DNA of 64,000 bases from Natronoarchaeum mannanilyticum (GTDB lineage Archaea > Halobacteriota > Halobacteria > Halobacteriales > Natronoarchaeaceae). The notes beneath the pieces are model-generated. The model ran no database searches and had not been told where the DNA came from. It saw nothing but the letters and a program-made list of their open reading frames with translations. The stretch is from NCBI RefSeq assembly GCF_039522665.1, contig NZ_BAAADV010000001.1, forward strand, positions 496,001 through 560,000. Reading direction: 5' to 3'. Below are positions 34,239-42,852 of the stretch, piece by piece (the stretch's first letter is position 1; each line of letters opens with the position of its first letter). A program made the translations under genes and the position numbers.

Positions 34239-36986
34239 ATGACCGAGGCCGAGGGGATCGTCGGCGAGTTCAAGTCGCTCAAGCGATCGAGCGACGCGGA
34301 CCTACTGGCGATGCAGGTCGGGGACTTCTACGAATTTTTCGACGAGGACGCCGAGATCGTCGGCGAGGAGCTGGATCTGAAGACCTCCAAGAAGTCCTCC
34401 GGCGGAACGAAGTATCCGATGGCGGGCGTGCCGGTCGCCGAGCTGACGCCGTATCTCAAGGCGCTGGTCGAGCGGGGCTACCGCGTCGCCGTGGCGAACC
34501 AGCGCGAGACCGAGTCGGGCCACGTCCGCGAGATCGAGCGGGTCGCCACGCCCGGCACGCTCTTAGAAACGAGCGACGCCGACGCGCGGTACGTCGCCGC
34601 CATCGTCGACGACGGGGGAGCGGCGTCACGCGGCGACGACACCTACGGCCTGGCGTTCGCCGACGTGACGACCGGGCGGTTCTACGTCACCGGCGTCGAC
34701 GGCGACGACCCGCGCGAGTCCGCGCTGACCGAACTGTACCGGTTCGACCCCGTCGAGGTGCTTCCCGGACCGTCCGTTCGGGAGGACGACGAGCTGGTGG
34801 GGACGATCCGCGACCGGACCGGCGCGACGCCGACGCTGTTCGACGCCGAGGCGTTCGCGCCGGGCGCCGCCGAGCGGGCGCTCACGGAGCAGTTCGGCGC
34901 CGAGACCGTCGACAGCGTCGGCGTCGAGACCGACGCCGCGATCCGGGCGGCCGGCGCCGTCGTCGCGTACGTCGAGGAAACCGGAACCGGCGTGCTGGCG
35001 TCGATGACGCGGCTCCAGCGCTACCGCGACGCCGACCACGCCGAGCTCGACGCGACGACCCAGCGCAACCTCGAGCTGACAGAGACGATGCAGGGCGACC
35101 GGTCGGGATCGCTGTACGACACGATCGACCACACCGTCACGAGCCCGGGCGGGCGCCTGCTCAAGGAGTGGCTCCAGCGCCCCCGACGTTCACGGGACAT
35201 GCTGGAGCGTCGGCAGTCGAGCGTCGAGGCGCTGGCGGCCGCGGCGCTCGCCCGGGAGGAGCTCCGCGAGACGCTGGGCGAGGCCTACGACCTCGAACGG
35301 CTGGCGAGCAAGGCGACCCACGGCAGCGCCGACGCCCGGGACCTGCTCGCGGTGCGTGACACGCTCGGCCTGCTGCCCGAACTGGAGGCCGTGATCGACG
35401 CCGCGCCCCAACTGGACGACTCGCCGCTGGCCGAGATCGTCGACGCGCCCGACCGGGACGCCGCCGCGGAGCTGCGGGAGACGCTGGACGCGGCGCTCGC
35501 CGAGGACCCGCCCTCGACCGTCCGCGAGGGCGGGATGCTCACTCGCGGGTTCGACGAGGAGCTCGACGAGATCATCGAGCGCCACGAGGAGTTAGAGGAG
35601 TGGTTCGACACGCTGGCCGAGCGCGAGCGCCGCCAGCACGGGCTCGCCCACGTCAGCGTCGGCCGGAACAAGACCGACGGCTACTACATCCAGGTCGGCA
35701 AGTCCGCCGCCGACGACGCGCCCGACCACTACGAGAACGTCAAGACGCTCAAGAACTCCGAGCGGTTCGTCACCGACGAGCTGGAAGAGAAGGAACGGGA
35801 GATAATGCGCCTGGAGGAACGGCGCGGCGACCTGGAGTACGAGCTGTTCTGCGAACTGCGCGAGGCCGTCGCCGACGCCGCCGAGACGCTCCAGGACGTC
35901 GGGCGCGCGATAGCCGAACTCGACGCGCTGGCGAGCCTGGCGGTCCACGCCGTCGGCAACGACTGGACTCGCCCGGAGCTCGCCGAGCCGGGCGCCGACG
36001 TCGAGATCGAGCAGGGGCGGCACCCCGTCGTCGAGCAGACGACCGACTTCGTACCCAACGACGCGAGCCTGACCGACGACCGCCGGTTCCTGATCGTCAC
36101 CGGCCCGAACATGGCGGGGAAGTCGACGTACATGCGCCAGACCGCGCTGATCGTGCTACTCGCTCAGATCGGCAGCTTCGTGCCCGCCCGAAAGGCCACG
36201 ATCGGGCTGGTCGACGGCATTTACACGCGCGTGGGCGCGCTTGACGAACTCGCGCAGGGCCGCTCGACGTTCATGGTCGAGATGCAGGAGCTCTCGAAGA
36301 TCCTCCACTCGGCGACCGACGAGTCGCTGGTGATCTTAGACGAGGTGGGCCGCGGGACGGCGACGTACGACGGCATCTCGATCGCCTGGGCAGCCACCGA
36401 GTACCTCGTCAACGAGATCGGCGCCCGAACCCTCTTTGCGACCCACTACCACGAGCTCACCGCGCTGGGTGATCACTTCGACAGCGTCGCAAACGTCCAC
36501 GTCGCGGCCGACGAGACAGACGGCAACGTCACCTTCCTCAGAACCGTGCGCGAGGGACCGACCGATCGGTCCTACGGCATCCACGTCGCCGACCTCGCCG
36601 GCGTTCCCGACCCGGTCGTCGACCGATCGCAGGACGTGCTCGGCCGGCTTCGGGACGACAAGGCGATCGACATCCGAGGGAGCGGCGGGAGCGGCGGGAG
36701 CGGCGGTGAGACGAAGCAGGTCGTCTTCGACGTCCAGAGCGGGCAGATGAAGACGGCGAGCGCTGACGGCGGGGAGGCGTCGCAGCGAGACGAACGCTCC
36801 CCCGGTCGAACGGACGCCGAAAACGAAGGACGTGCGACCGATGCATCCGATTCATCCGCCGCGCTGCCAGTTGACGAAGACGCCGAAGCCGTCTTGGATC
36901 ACCTGCAGGACCTGGACGTCAACGAGACTCCGCCGGTTGAACTGATGGCGAAGGTTCAGGAGTGGCAAAATAAGTTAAATGATTAA
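34239..36986 (+). CDS. mutS: DNA mismatch repair protein MutS
   Basis: A 915-residue MutS1 with the mismatch-reading Phe-x-Glu motif intact (MQVGDFYEFF, F30-Y31-E32). The ABC ATPase site is complete (Walker A VTGPNMAGKSTYMRQ, Walker B ILDEVGRGTATYDGISI, then FATHYHELTAL). A Gly/Ser-rich and acidic linker precedes a conserved tail (VELMAKVQEWQNKLND). The last five codons are AT-rich, unlike the rest, and the foreign-looking islet begins at once. Its partner mutL lies 3.4 kb downstream; in many haloarchaea they are adjacent. Confidence 0.96.
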   Translation: MTEAEGIVGEFKSLKRSSDADLLAMQVGDFYEFFDEDAEIVGEELDLKTSKKSSGGTKYPMAGVPVAELTPYLKALVERGYRVAVANQRETESGHVREIERVATPGTLLETSDADARYVAAIVDDGGAASRGDDTYGLAFADVTTGRFYVTGVDGDDPRESALTELYRFDPVEVLPGPSVREDDELVGTIRDRTGATPTLFDAEAFAPGAAERALTEQFGAETVDSVGVETDAAIRAAGAVVAYVEETGTGVLASMTRLQRYRDADHAELDATTQRNLELTETMQGDRSGSLYDTIDHTVTSPGGRLLKEWLQRPRRSRDMLERRQSSVEALAAAALAREELRETLGEAYDLERLASKATHGSADARDLLAVRDTLGLLPELEAVIDAAPQLDDSPLAEIVDAPDRDAAAELRETLDAALAEDPPSTVREGGMLTRGFDEELDEIIERHEELEEWFDTLAERERRQHGLAHVSVGRNKTDGYYIQVGKSAADDAPDHYENVKTLKNSERFVTDELEEKEREIMRLEERRGDLEYELFCELREAVADAAETLQDVGRAIAELDALASLAVHAVGNDWTRPELAEPGADVEIEQGRHPVVEQTTDFVPNDASLTDDRRFLIVTGPNMAGKSTYMRQTALIVLLAQIGSFVPARKATIGLVDGIYTRVGALDELAQGRSTFMVEMQELSKILHSATDESLVILDEVGRGTATYDGISIAWAATEYLVNEIGARTLFATHYHELTALGDHFDSVANVHVAADETDGNVTFLRTVREGPTDRSYGIHVADLAGVPDPVVDRSQDVLGRLRDDKAIDIRGSGGSGGSGGETKQVVFDVQSGQMKTASADGGEASQRDERSPGRTDAENEGRATDASDSSAALPVDEDAEAVLDHLQDLDVNETPPVELMAKVQEWQNKLND

Positions 36987-37109
36987 CAGATATGTACTCA
37001 TCTGGAATTCATACCCAATATAAGTTTCATATAAATTAATGAGGAATTCTTGCTGGTTCCTGATCAGGGATTTCATAATGACTGAAATACTATTCTATGA
37101 TAGCCAGAT

Positions 37110-37934
37110 ATGAATAATGATAGCCATTGGATCTGGTCTCTTTCAATAATTGATATTATATATAAATTACTAATACCCATACTCATATTATCAATATCAA
37201 TATCATATTCATTTATGTTTTTTCATTATTACTTCCAGTATATACTGGCCGCCTCTATCCCGGAAGAAAATGCTGTGGAGCTTGCTTTAACTGGGGTTAG
37301 CATCCTTACAAGTAGTCTTTTATCTTTAGCACTTGTTGGGCTCTATAATTCCCAGCGAAATATACTTTCATCTCAGAAGGACCTAGCAAAAGCCGAACAT
37401 ACACCAATTCTACGGGTTGATTCCATCAATGCTGCCGAGTTTAAGCCGACAGGCGCGCAAGACCAAGGAGATTGGTTGGAGATCACCCTCTCTAATGTTG
37501 GTAATGAGGTGGCAACTGAGATTGAGGTGGAGTTTCTTATCTCATACGAAGACAAGGAAAATTCTGGATATGAGGTGAACTCAAGCCGTTATCCACTTAA
37601 CAGGATAGATCAACCGCAGCAATTCAATGCACGAACTGGAGAAGCCCTTCCCGCAGGAGAACAAGACGTTGACTATTATTCTATAGTCCAATTTGAGGTG
37701 AGTGGCTGGGGAGAAAACCCAGAAGACGAACAGAATCGTGCTTTTATTAATGCATTAGATGGCCTCGAGGAAGTGGACACCGTCAATTTCGGGGTCAAAC
37801 TTCATTATCAGAGCCCTGCTGGCGAAGATTATGATATAGTTCTCGATCCAGCTTATGAAATCTCTTGGACTGATACACCACCGTCGTTTAAAAATGCATT
37901 AGAGTCAGCTGACAAGCAAGAGATGACATTCTGA
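37110..37934 (+). CDS. Unrecognised membrane protein with C-terminal beta-domain (islet)
   Basis: A 274-residue protein. Two hydrophobic helices lie in the first 85 residues (about 14-40 and 60-85), then a short helix with NSQRNILSSQKDLAKAE. A soluble half of about 180 residues looks beta-rich (PILRVDSINAAEF, WLEITLSNVGNEVATEIEVEFLISYED), like an immunoglobulin/CARDB-type sandwich. I do not recognise the family. Codon use is AT-rich. It converges on the next gene with 21 bases between stops. Topology suggests a surface-exposed or membrane-anchored binding domain. Confidence 0.7.
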   Translation: MNNDSHWIWSLSIIDIIYKLLIPILILSISISYSFMFFHYYFQYILAASIPEENAVELALTGVSILTSSLLSLALVGLYNSQRNILSSQKDLAKAEHTPILRVDSINAAEFKPTGAQDQGDWLEITLSNVGNEVATEIEVEFLISYEDKENSGYEVNSSRYPLNRIDQPQQFNARTGEALPAGEQDVDYYSIVQFEVSGWGENPEDEQNRAFINALDGLEEVDTVNFGVKLHYQSPAGEDYDIVLDPAYEISWTDTPPSFKNALESADKQEMTF

Positions 37935-37955
37935 GAGGGGAAACCAATAATAGGG

Positions 37956-38576
37956 TCACCTACCCGGATAATTTGGTTCACTAGGGATTTCATCAGTAGG
38001 TTCAATATCTTGTTCAATTCCTAAATTAAAGGAGTAGTTGAGGAAAGTCTCAGTTAAAGATCCAGCATTAAGCACAGTCATCACATCTCTATTGAATGTA
38101 GTAAGGGTGAAATCAGGTTCATAGGGGAAGAGATTCGCGTACACTAAGAACGCCTTAAATACGTCTTCCTCAGTATCTGCAGTCTGTATCCCAACAGGAT
38201 GCTGCTGAACCAACTCTGATATTTGATAGAGGATATCCCTCTCATGTTCTCTCTCAATTGAGTTCACCAAATCAAGTGCCTCTTCAATAGATTCTTGGAA
38301 TGAATCGTCATCTTCTTGCTCCTTATCGGGGTTGTGTATCTTATTAGCGATACTCGTCACTAAATCGTAGTGGTAGCAAATTGAGAAGCTCTGTTCGTCA
38401 GGATGGCATGAAATATAGAAATCACCATTCCATCCGCTAAGAGGTACATCAAGAACTATACGCTCATTAGATTCCTCCCCAAGATTATCTATTCTATCTG
38501 GTTCATGACCAAGAATTTCCTCTACATAGGAAGAGATAGTACGAATGACCTCCTCAAAATTATTCTTATCAGACAT
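37956..38576 (-). CDS. Unrecognised acidic protein, operon with winged-helix regulator (islet)
   Basis: About 206 residues from ATG 38576 (MSDKNNFEEVIR); ATG 38582 is also possible. The N-terminal half (LDVPLSGWNGDFYISCHPDEQSFSICYHYDL) looks like an alpha/beta fold of the YbjN or secretion-chaperone kind, a weak impression only. The C-terminal half is helical. The start overlaps the end of the upstream regulator gene by 8 bases, so the two are cotranscribed and coupled. It might be the regulator's partner or effector; no function can be assigned. Confidence 0.65.
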   Translation of the reverse strand: MSDKNNFEEVIRTISSYVEEILGHEPDRIDNLGEESNERIVLDVPLSGWNGDFYISCHPDEQSFSICYHYDLVTSIANKIHNPDKEQEDDDSFQESIEEALDLVNSIEREHERDILYQISELVQQHPVGIQTADTEEDVFKAFLVYANLFPYEPDFTLTTFNRDVMTVLNAGSLTETFLNYSFNLGIEQDIEPTDEIPSEPNYPGR

Positions 38577-39024
38577 TGGCATCCTCAATTGCAGCACCAA
38601 CATCTGAATTTCGAACACGGTCGGCTATATCCTTGCTTGAAGCCTCAGGTGGCTGATATTCACCAACTGTGTTTAGGCCAGAATCATCGCTAGTCCTATG
38701 TGCGCTATTGAAAAGCGCATCTTGAGCTTGAGCGAGGGCTTGGACCGCCTGATTATCAAGGTTGATTTGATATCGCTGGCCTTTTTGTCCAGTTCTAGTT
38801 TTTTGAACAAGACCATAATCAAGCAGAGTCTCCATATTTCGACTTACTGTACTCTGATCAATTCCAGTTAATTTCTCTAATTCCCTCGAACGGAGATCAT
38901 GATGGGATTCACGAAGGAACGCATCCAGCATCTTGACCCGGCTCCGCGTCTTGAGTAGCCGTACAAAGGGCGATGCATCGGAATATTCGGCAGCACCCAC
39001 TAATTGCTCATGCTCCGATGGCAT
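38569..39024 (-). CDS. MarR/IclR-like winged-helix transcriptional regulator (islet)
   Basis: A 151-residue protein. Residues about 25-90 form a winged helix: SRVKMLDAFLRESHHDLRSRELEKLTGIDQSTVSRNMETLLDYGLVQKTR, then the wing TGQKGQRYQINLD. The C-terminal part is polar. I start at ATG 39024 because a minus-strand TTTATG box (39049-39054) lies about 28 bases upstream; a reading to 39051 would start inside it. ATGCAT repeats between the TATA and the start suggest autorepression. Confidence 0.8.
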   Translation of the reverse strand: MPSEHEQLVGAAEYSDASPFVRLLKTRSRVKMLDAFLRESHHDLRSRELEKLTGIDQSTVSRNMETLLDYGLVQKTRTGQKGQRYQINLDNQAVQALAQAQDALFNSAHRTSDDSGLNTVGEYQPPEASSKDIADRVRNSDVGAAIEDANV

Positions 39025-39033
39025 GCCTTGACC

Positions 39034-39054
39034 ATATATGCATAGATGCATAAA
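39034..39054 (-). promoter_or_regulatory. Promoter with ATGCAT repeats upstream of islet regulator
   Basis: ATGCAT (itself a palindrome) occurs at 39038-39043 and 39046-39051, two bases apart, followed by the TATA-like sequence on the minus strand. A TATGCA hexamer appears again near 39089 towards the rightward gene. The repeats lie between TATA and start codon, a classical repressor position, and could regulate both divergent islet genes. Confidence 0.5.
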
Positions 39055-39128
39055 TCCACCGTCCGTTTCCTGCTCTAACCTCTACGGTATGCAAAAGCTA
39101 ATCACTGCGGATACCAAGTAGCCTACCA

Positions 39129-39437
39129 ATGGGAGGCGGAGAGGATGAGTATGTGCTCAGAGGCCAGAAGATCTCAATCCTTCAAATGCTTCAAGGCCGG
39201 AGTGTGTATGAATCTGAGGACGCAGACCCTTGTCCTGTAGAAAGCATCATACAATGTTATAGTTGGAAGGACGAATATAATGAAGAAAACATGCGTGAAA
39301 TGATTGAATCACTACACCAGGACCCATCTTCTCCTTTGAACTATTGTAATGAGGAAGAAACCCATATTATTTTAAACAATCCAAGAGTGACCAAGACGTT
39401 TATAAATACACTAAAAGAGAAGCAAAGAACTAGATAA
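39129..39437 (+). CDS. Small unrecognised protein (islet)
   Basis: A 102-residue acidic protein (starts MGGGEDEYVLRGQKISILQM) with AT-rich codon use. It has three Cys and no membrane segment or known motif; the chain looks mainly helical. It is divergent from the winged-helix gene, sharing a 104-base spacer. It may be a small effector or a chance frame, but composition and placement favour a real gene. Confidence 0.5.
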   Translation: MGGGEDEYVLRGQKISILQMLQGRSVYESEDADPCPVESIIQCYSWKDEYNEENMREMIESLHQDPSSPLNYCNEEETHIILNNPRVTKTFINTLKEKQRTR

Positions 39438-39513
39438 TATAGAACATCATTATCATTGAGGATATCATCGGTACATTATTCCGAACGTCTCCACTGAAGT
39501 CACGAGAAATTCT

Positions 39514-40182
39514 CTACCGCGATTCGCGGTGGAGCACTTCGTCCACCGAACGGCGCGGGAGCCGGTCGGGCTCCTCGCCGGCGCTCGGGCCGATCGAGAT
39601 CAGCATGACCGGGATCTCGTCGTCGGGCAGTTCGAGAAACTCCGAGATCCCTTCCTGGTCGAAGCCGATCATCGGCGTCGCCTTCAGCCCGCGAGCGTGG
39701 GCCGACAGCAGGAGGTTCTGCGCCGCGAGGCTGGCGTTTCGGACGGCGTAATCCCGGCCCATCCGCTCGTCCTCGTACATCTCGACCGACTGGGCCTTCG
39801 TCTGCTCGGCGGAGGCCTCGTCCATCCGACCGGCTTCCTCCCACTCGTTGAACACTCGATCGGCCGTCTTGGCGTCGGTGTGGCCGACGACGAGAATCGC
39901 GGTTCCGGCCTCTCGGATGTGCTCCTGTCCGTAGGCCAGCTCGACGACCTCGTCGAGCCGGTCCGCGTCCTGCACGGCGACGAACTCCCACGGCTGGAGG
40001 TTGTACGACGACGGCGCCAGCGTGGCGTCGCGGATCACCGCCTCCAGCGTCTCGTCGTCGAGTTTCGCGTCGGGATCGAAGTTGTGTCCCGACCGGCGGG
40101 TTCGGATCGCCTCGATGGCTTCGCCGAACGATTCGTCGTGCGCTACGGCTCGCTCTTCGGGGGCGGCTGATTCGGAGGACAT
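39514..40182 (-). CDS. Nitroreductase-family FMN oxidoreductase
   Basis: A 222-residue nitroreductase-fold protein. The FMN phosphate site is RTRRSGHNFDPDAKLDDETL near residues 27-46, followed by LAPSSYNLQPWEFVAVQD, the central ASLAAQNLLLSAHARGL helix and GFDQEGISEFLELP. These enzymes reduce nitro compounds, quinones or enones with NAD(P)H; the substrate is unknown. Composition is normal for the genome, so the AT-rich islet ends at its 3' end. It is divergent from mutL. Confidence 0.9.
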   Translation of the reverse strand: MSSESAAPEERAVAHDESFGEAIEAIRTRRSGHNFDPDAKLDDETLEAVIRDATLAPSSYNLQPWEFVAVQDADRLDEVVELAYGQEHIREAGTAILVVGHTDAKTADRVFNEWEEAGRMDEASAEQTKAQSVEMYEDERMGRDYAVRNASLAAQNLLLSAHARGLKATPMIGFDQEGISEFLELPDDEIPVMLISIGPSAGEEPDRLPRRSVDEVLHRESR

Positions 40183-40390
40183 CGACGGGACCTAGTCGGT
40201 TGCGGGGGATACGCTCGGGCCCAAACCATCGAGGTGACACCGGCGTAACTGGGTCGCTCGGCTGCCGGGCGGCGGGCGGACCGCGAACGACCACATCCGC
40301 TCCGAACCGCGCGTTTTAGTGGGACGCCCGCCCACCGTGGACTATGAATCGATCGACGCCGCAGCGACCGACTCCGGAGGTGACCGCGCC

Positions 40391-42694
40391 GTGACCGACG
40401 CGCCCGAGTCCGGCGGAACGGACGCCGAGAACGACGCCGAGGCGGTCGAGGGAGACGCGACGGAGATCCGAAAACTCGACGACCGAACGGTCCAGCGCAT
40501 CGCCGCCGGCGAGGTCGTCGAACGGCCCGCATCCGCGGTGAAGGAACTGGTCGAGAACAGCCTTGACGCCGACGCCTCGCGGATCGAGGTGGCCGTCGAG
40601 CGCGGCGGCGTCGAGTCGATCCGCGTGCGCGACGACGGCGTCGGGATGAGCGAGGCCGACGTCCGCGCGGCGGTACAGGAGCACACTACCAGCAAGATCG
40701 AAGACGTCGACGACCTCGAATCCGGCGTCGCGACGCTGGGGTTCCGGGGCGAGGCGCTGCACACCATCGGCGCCGTGTCGCGGACGGAGATCACGACGAA
40801 GCCCAGGAGCGCCGACGACGCCGGCACGAAGCTGACGTACGTCGGCGGCGAGGTCGAGTCCGTCGAACCGGCCGGCTGTCCCGAAGGCACCACGGTCGAG
40901 GTCACTGAACTGTTCTTCAACACGCCCGCGCGCAAGAAGTACCTCAAGACCGAAGCCACCGAGTTCGCCCACGTCAACCGGGTGGTGACCCAGTACGCGC
41001 TGGCCAACCCCGACGTCGCCGTCTCGCTGGAACACGACGGCCGCGAGGTGTTCGCCACCACCGGGCAGGGCGACCTGCAGTCGACGCTGCTCGCGGTCTA
41101 TGGGAAAGACGTCGCCGCGTCGATGATCGGCGTCGACGCCGCGCCCGAGGTCGGGAGCGAGTTCCCCGAAGGCCCCCTGGAGGGGATCTCGGGCTACGTC
41201 AGCCACCCCGAGACGACCCGGTCGAGCCGCGAGTACGTCTCGACGTTCGTCAACGGCCGGTACGTCCGCTCGCCCGCGGTTCGAGAGGCGATCCTCGAAG
41301 CCTACGGCGGCCAACTCGCCAGCGACCGGTATCCCTTCGTCGTCCTCTTTCTGGAGGTGCCCGCGGAGACGGTCGACGTCAACGTCCATCCCCGCAAAAT
41401 GGAGATACGGTGGGGGGACGAGGCGGGCGTGCGCCGACAAGTCAGGGCGGCCGTCGAGGACGCGCTGCTCGACCACGGGCTGGTGCGCTCGTCGGCGCCC
41501 CGCGGTAAGTCCGCGCCCGAGGAGGCGTCGATCGCGCCGGAGGCCGAGGACGAATCGGTCGACGATGACGACGAGCCGACCGGGGGTGACGAGTTCGACA
41601 ACCCCGATAGCGAGGGGAGCGCCGCGACCGAAGCGCGCGCGAAGCCAGAGACGAGCGACTCGCTGACGGGAGGCGGAGACCCCGCTTCGGCGTCCGATGC
41701 GGGTGCGGAGTCGGTCGACGCCGATACGGGGCCCGCGAGCGCTGCCGGAGAGACCACCGATTCGGGGAGCGCCGGATCGGCGTCCAGCACGGCGGACGAG
41801 TCGGCGTCTAGGCCCGACGGCGTCGCGGCCAACGACGCCGACGCGGCGTCCACCGAGCACGGCGGGACGCCCGAATCCACCACCGAAACGCCGGACGCCG
41901 ACGGTGCCGCGGCGTTCGACGGCGACGCCGCTACATCCGGAGGCCTGGACGCCGCGTCCGACGCGTCCGAGTCCGTCGATGGCGATGCCAAGTGGACCGT
42001 AGACGACGAGAAGTTCACCGGCCCCCACGACCAGCGGACGCTGGGCGGCGACGTCGTCGACGACGAGCGCCGGTTCGACAGCCTGCCGCGGCTGCGCGTG
42101 CTCGGCCAGCTCCAGGACACCTACGTCGTCGCCGAGACCGGCGAGGGACTGGCGCTGATCGACCAGCACGCCGCCGACGAGCGGGTCAACTACGAGCGCC
42201 TGAAAGCCGAGTTCGAGGGCGACACGACCGCCCAGGCGCTGGCCAATCCCGTGGAGCTGGAGCTCACCGCGGGGGAAGCGGCGCTGTTCGACGAGTACCG
42301 CGAGGCGCTGGCGAAGCTCGGCTTCTACGCCGAGCGCGACGGTCGGCGGGCCTCGGTCTCGACGGTGCCCGCGGTGCTCGACGAGACGCTGGCGCCCGAG
42401 CGCCTGCGGGACGTGCTGACCTCCTTCATCGAGGGCGAGGCCGACGACGGCGGGGAAGCCGCCGTCGAGTCGCTGGCCGACGAGTTCATCGCCGACCTGG
42501 CGTGTTACCCGTCGATCACGGGCAACACGTCGCTGCGCGAGGGCTCCGTGGTGGAGCTGCTGGACGAACTCGACGACTGCGAGAACCCGTGGGCCTGCCC
42601 GCACGGCCGCCCGGTCGTCATCGAGATCGACGGCGAGGAGCTGGACGACCGGTTCGAGCGCGACTACCCCGGCCACGGCGGGCGGCGGGACTGA
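40391..42694 (+). CDS. mutL: DNA mismatch repair protein MutL (endonuclease type)
   Basis: A 767-residue MutL. The GHKL ATPase has VERPASAVKELVENSLDA (motif I), VRDDGVGM and TLGFRGEALHTIGAV; PARKKYLKTE follows. An acidic linker spans about residues 375-530. The C-terminal domain carries DQHAADERVNYE from residue 591, matching the DQHA(x)2E(x)4E endonuclease metal motif, and ACPHGRP near the end. So it should nick DNA itself, fitting the absence of a MutH. I chose GTG 40391 because GGAGGTGA, a perfect Shine-Dalgarno, lies 7 bases upstream. GTG 40319 and 40337 are alternatives. Confidence 0.94.
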   Translation: MTDAPESGGTDAENDAEAVEGDATEIRKLDDRTVQRIAAGEVVERPASAVKELVENSLDADASRIEVAVERGGVESIRVRDDGVGMSEADVRAAVQEHTTSKIEDVDDLESGVATLGFRGEALHTIGAVSRTEITTKPRSADDAGTKLTYVGGEVESVEPAGCPEGTTVEVTELFFNTPARKKYLKTEATEFAHVNRVVTQYALANPDVAVSLEHDGREVFATTGQGDLQSTLLAVYGKDVAASMIGVDAAPEVGSEFPEGPLEGISGYVSHPETTRSSREYVSTFVNGRYVRSPAVREAILEAYGGQLASDRYPFVVLFLEVPAETVDVNVHPRKMEIRWGDEAGVRRQVRAAVEDALLDHGLVRSSAPRGKSAPEEASIAPEAEDESVDDDDEPTGGDEFDNPDSEGSAATEARAKPETSDSLTGGGDPASASDAGAESVDADTGPASAAGETTDSGSAGSASSTADESASRPDGVAANDADAASTEHGGTPESTTETPDADGAAAFDGDAATSGGLDAASDASESVDGDAKWTVDDEKFTGPHDQRTLGGDVVDDERRFDSLPRLRVLGQLQDTYVVAETGEGLALIDQHAADERVNYERLKAEFEGDTTAQALANPVELELTAGEAALFDEYREALAKLGFYAERDGRRASVSTVPAVLDETLAPERLRDVLTSFIEGEADDGGEAAVESLADEFIADLACYPSITGNTSLREGSVVELLDELDDCENPWACPHGRPVVIEIDGEELDDRFERDYPGHGGRRD

Positions 42695-42786
42695 GCGGCT
42701 GTCCGCCGCTTCGTTCCGATGTCGAACCGCTCGTCGGAGACCCCGAAACGATGGAACTTATATCGGGCCCGTCCGATTGCCGAACC

Positions 42787-42852
42787 ATGATTCCGAGTAG
42801 CTCGCGAGCGGGCGCCGCGACGGCGTCCGGCGGCCGGGAGGGGAACCGATGA
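42787..42852 (+). CDS. Possible leaderless 21-residue ORF coupled to kdgK
   Basis: AACTTATATCGG centred near 42760 is a good TATA element, and the ATG at 42787 lies 27 bases below it. This codon, not the kdgK start, is where a leaderless mRNA would begin. The frame (MIPSSSRAGAATASGG...) runs 21 codons and ends in a TGA sharing ATGA with kdgK. A GGAGG lies near its end for reinitiation. No domain. Confidence 0.4.
   Translation: MIPSSSRAGAATASGGREGNR

Larger units (their letters stand above)
36987..39513. other. AT-rich accessory islet inserted between mutS and the nitroreductase/mutL genes
   Basis: Base composition changes sharply within the last codons of mutS and again at the end of the nitroreductase gene. 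The DNA between is AT-rich, uses A/T-ending codons (AAT, ATA, TTA, AAA) and encodes less acidic proteins. It holds four genes: a membrane/beta-sandwich protein, an unknown protein, a winged-helix regulator and a small acidic protein. I find no transposase, integrase, tRNA or long terminal repeats. A 10-base direct repeat ATGATAGCCA occurs at 37097 and 37117. Horizontal acquisition is the simplest reading. Confidence 0.75.

Noticed and set aside
33977-34282. Minus-strand frame of about 100 codons upstream of mutS ending in a hydrophobic segment.
   Set aside because: It overlaps the mutS promoter and start, has no promoter or Shine-Dalgarno of its own, and no domain; most likely an open frame in GC-rich DNA.
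37097-37126. Direct repeat ATGATAGCCA at the islet's first gene as a target-site duplication.
   Set aside because: The two copies are only 20 bases apart and do not flank the islet, so they cannot be its insertion duplication.
40319-40390. Longer MutL from GTG 40319 or 40337.
   Set aside because: The added residues are low complexity, and a perfect GGAGGTGA lies just before the GTG at 40391, which better marks the start.
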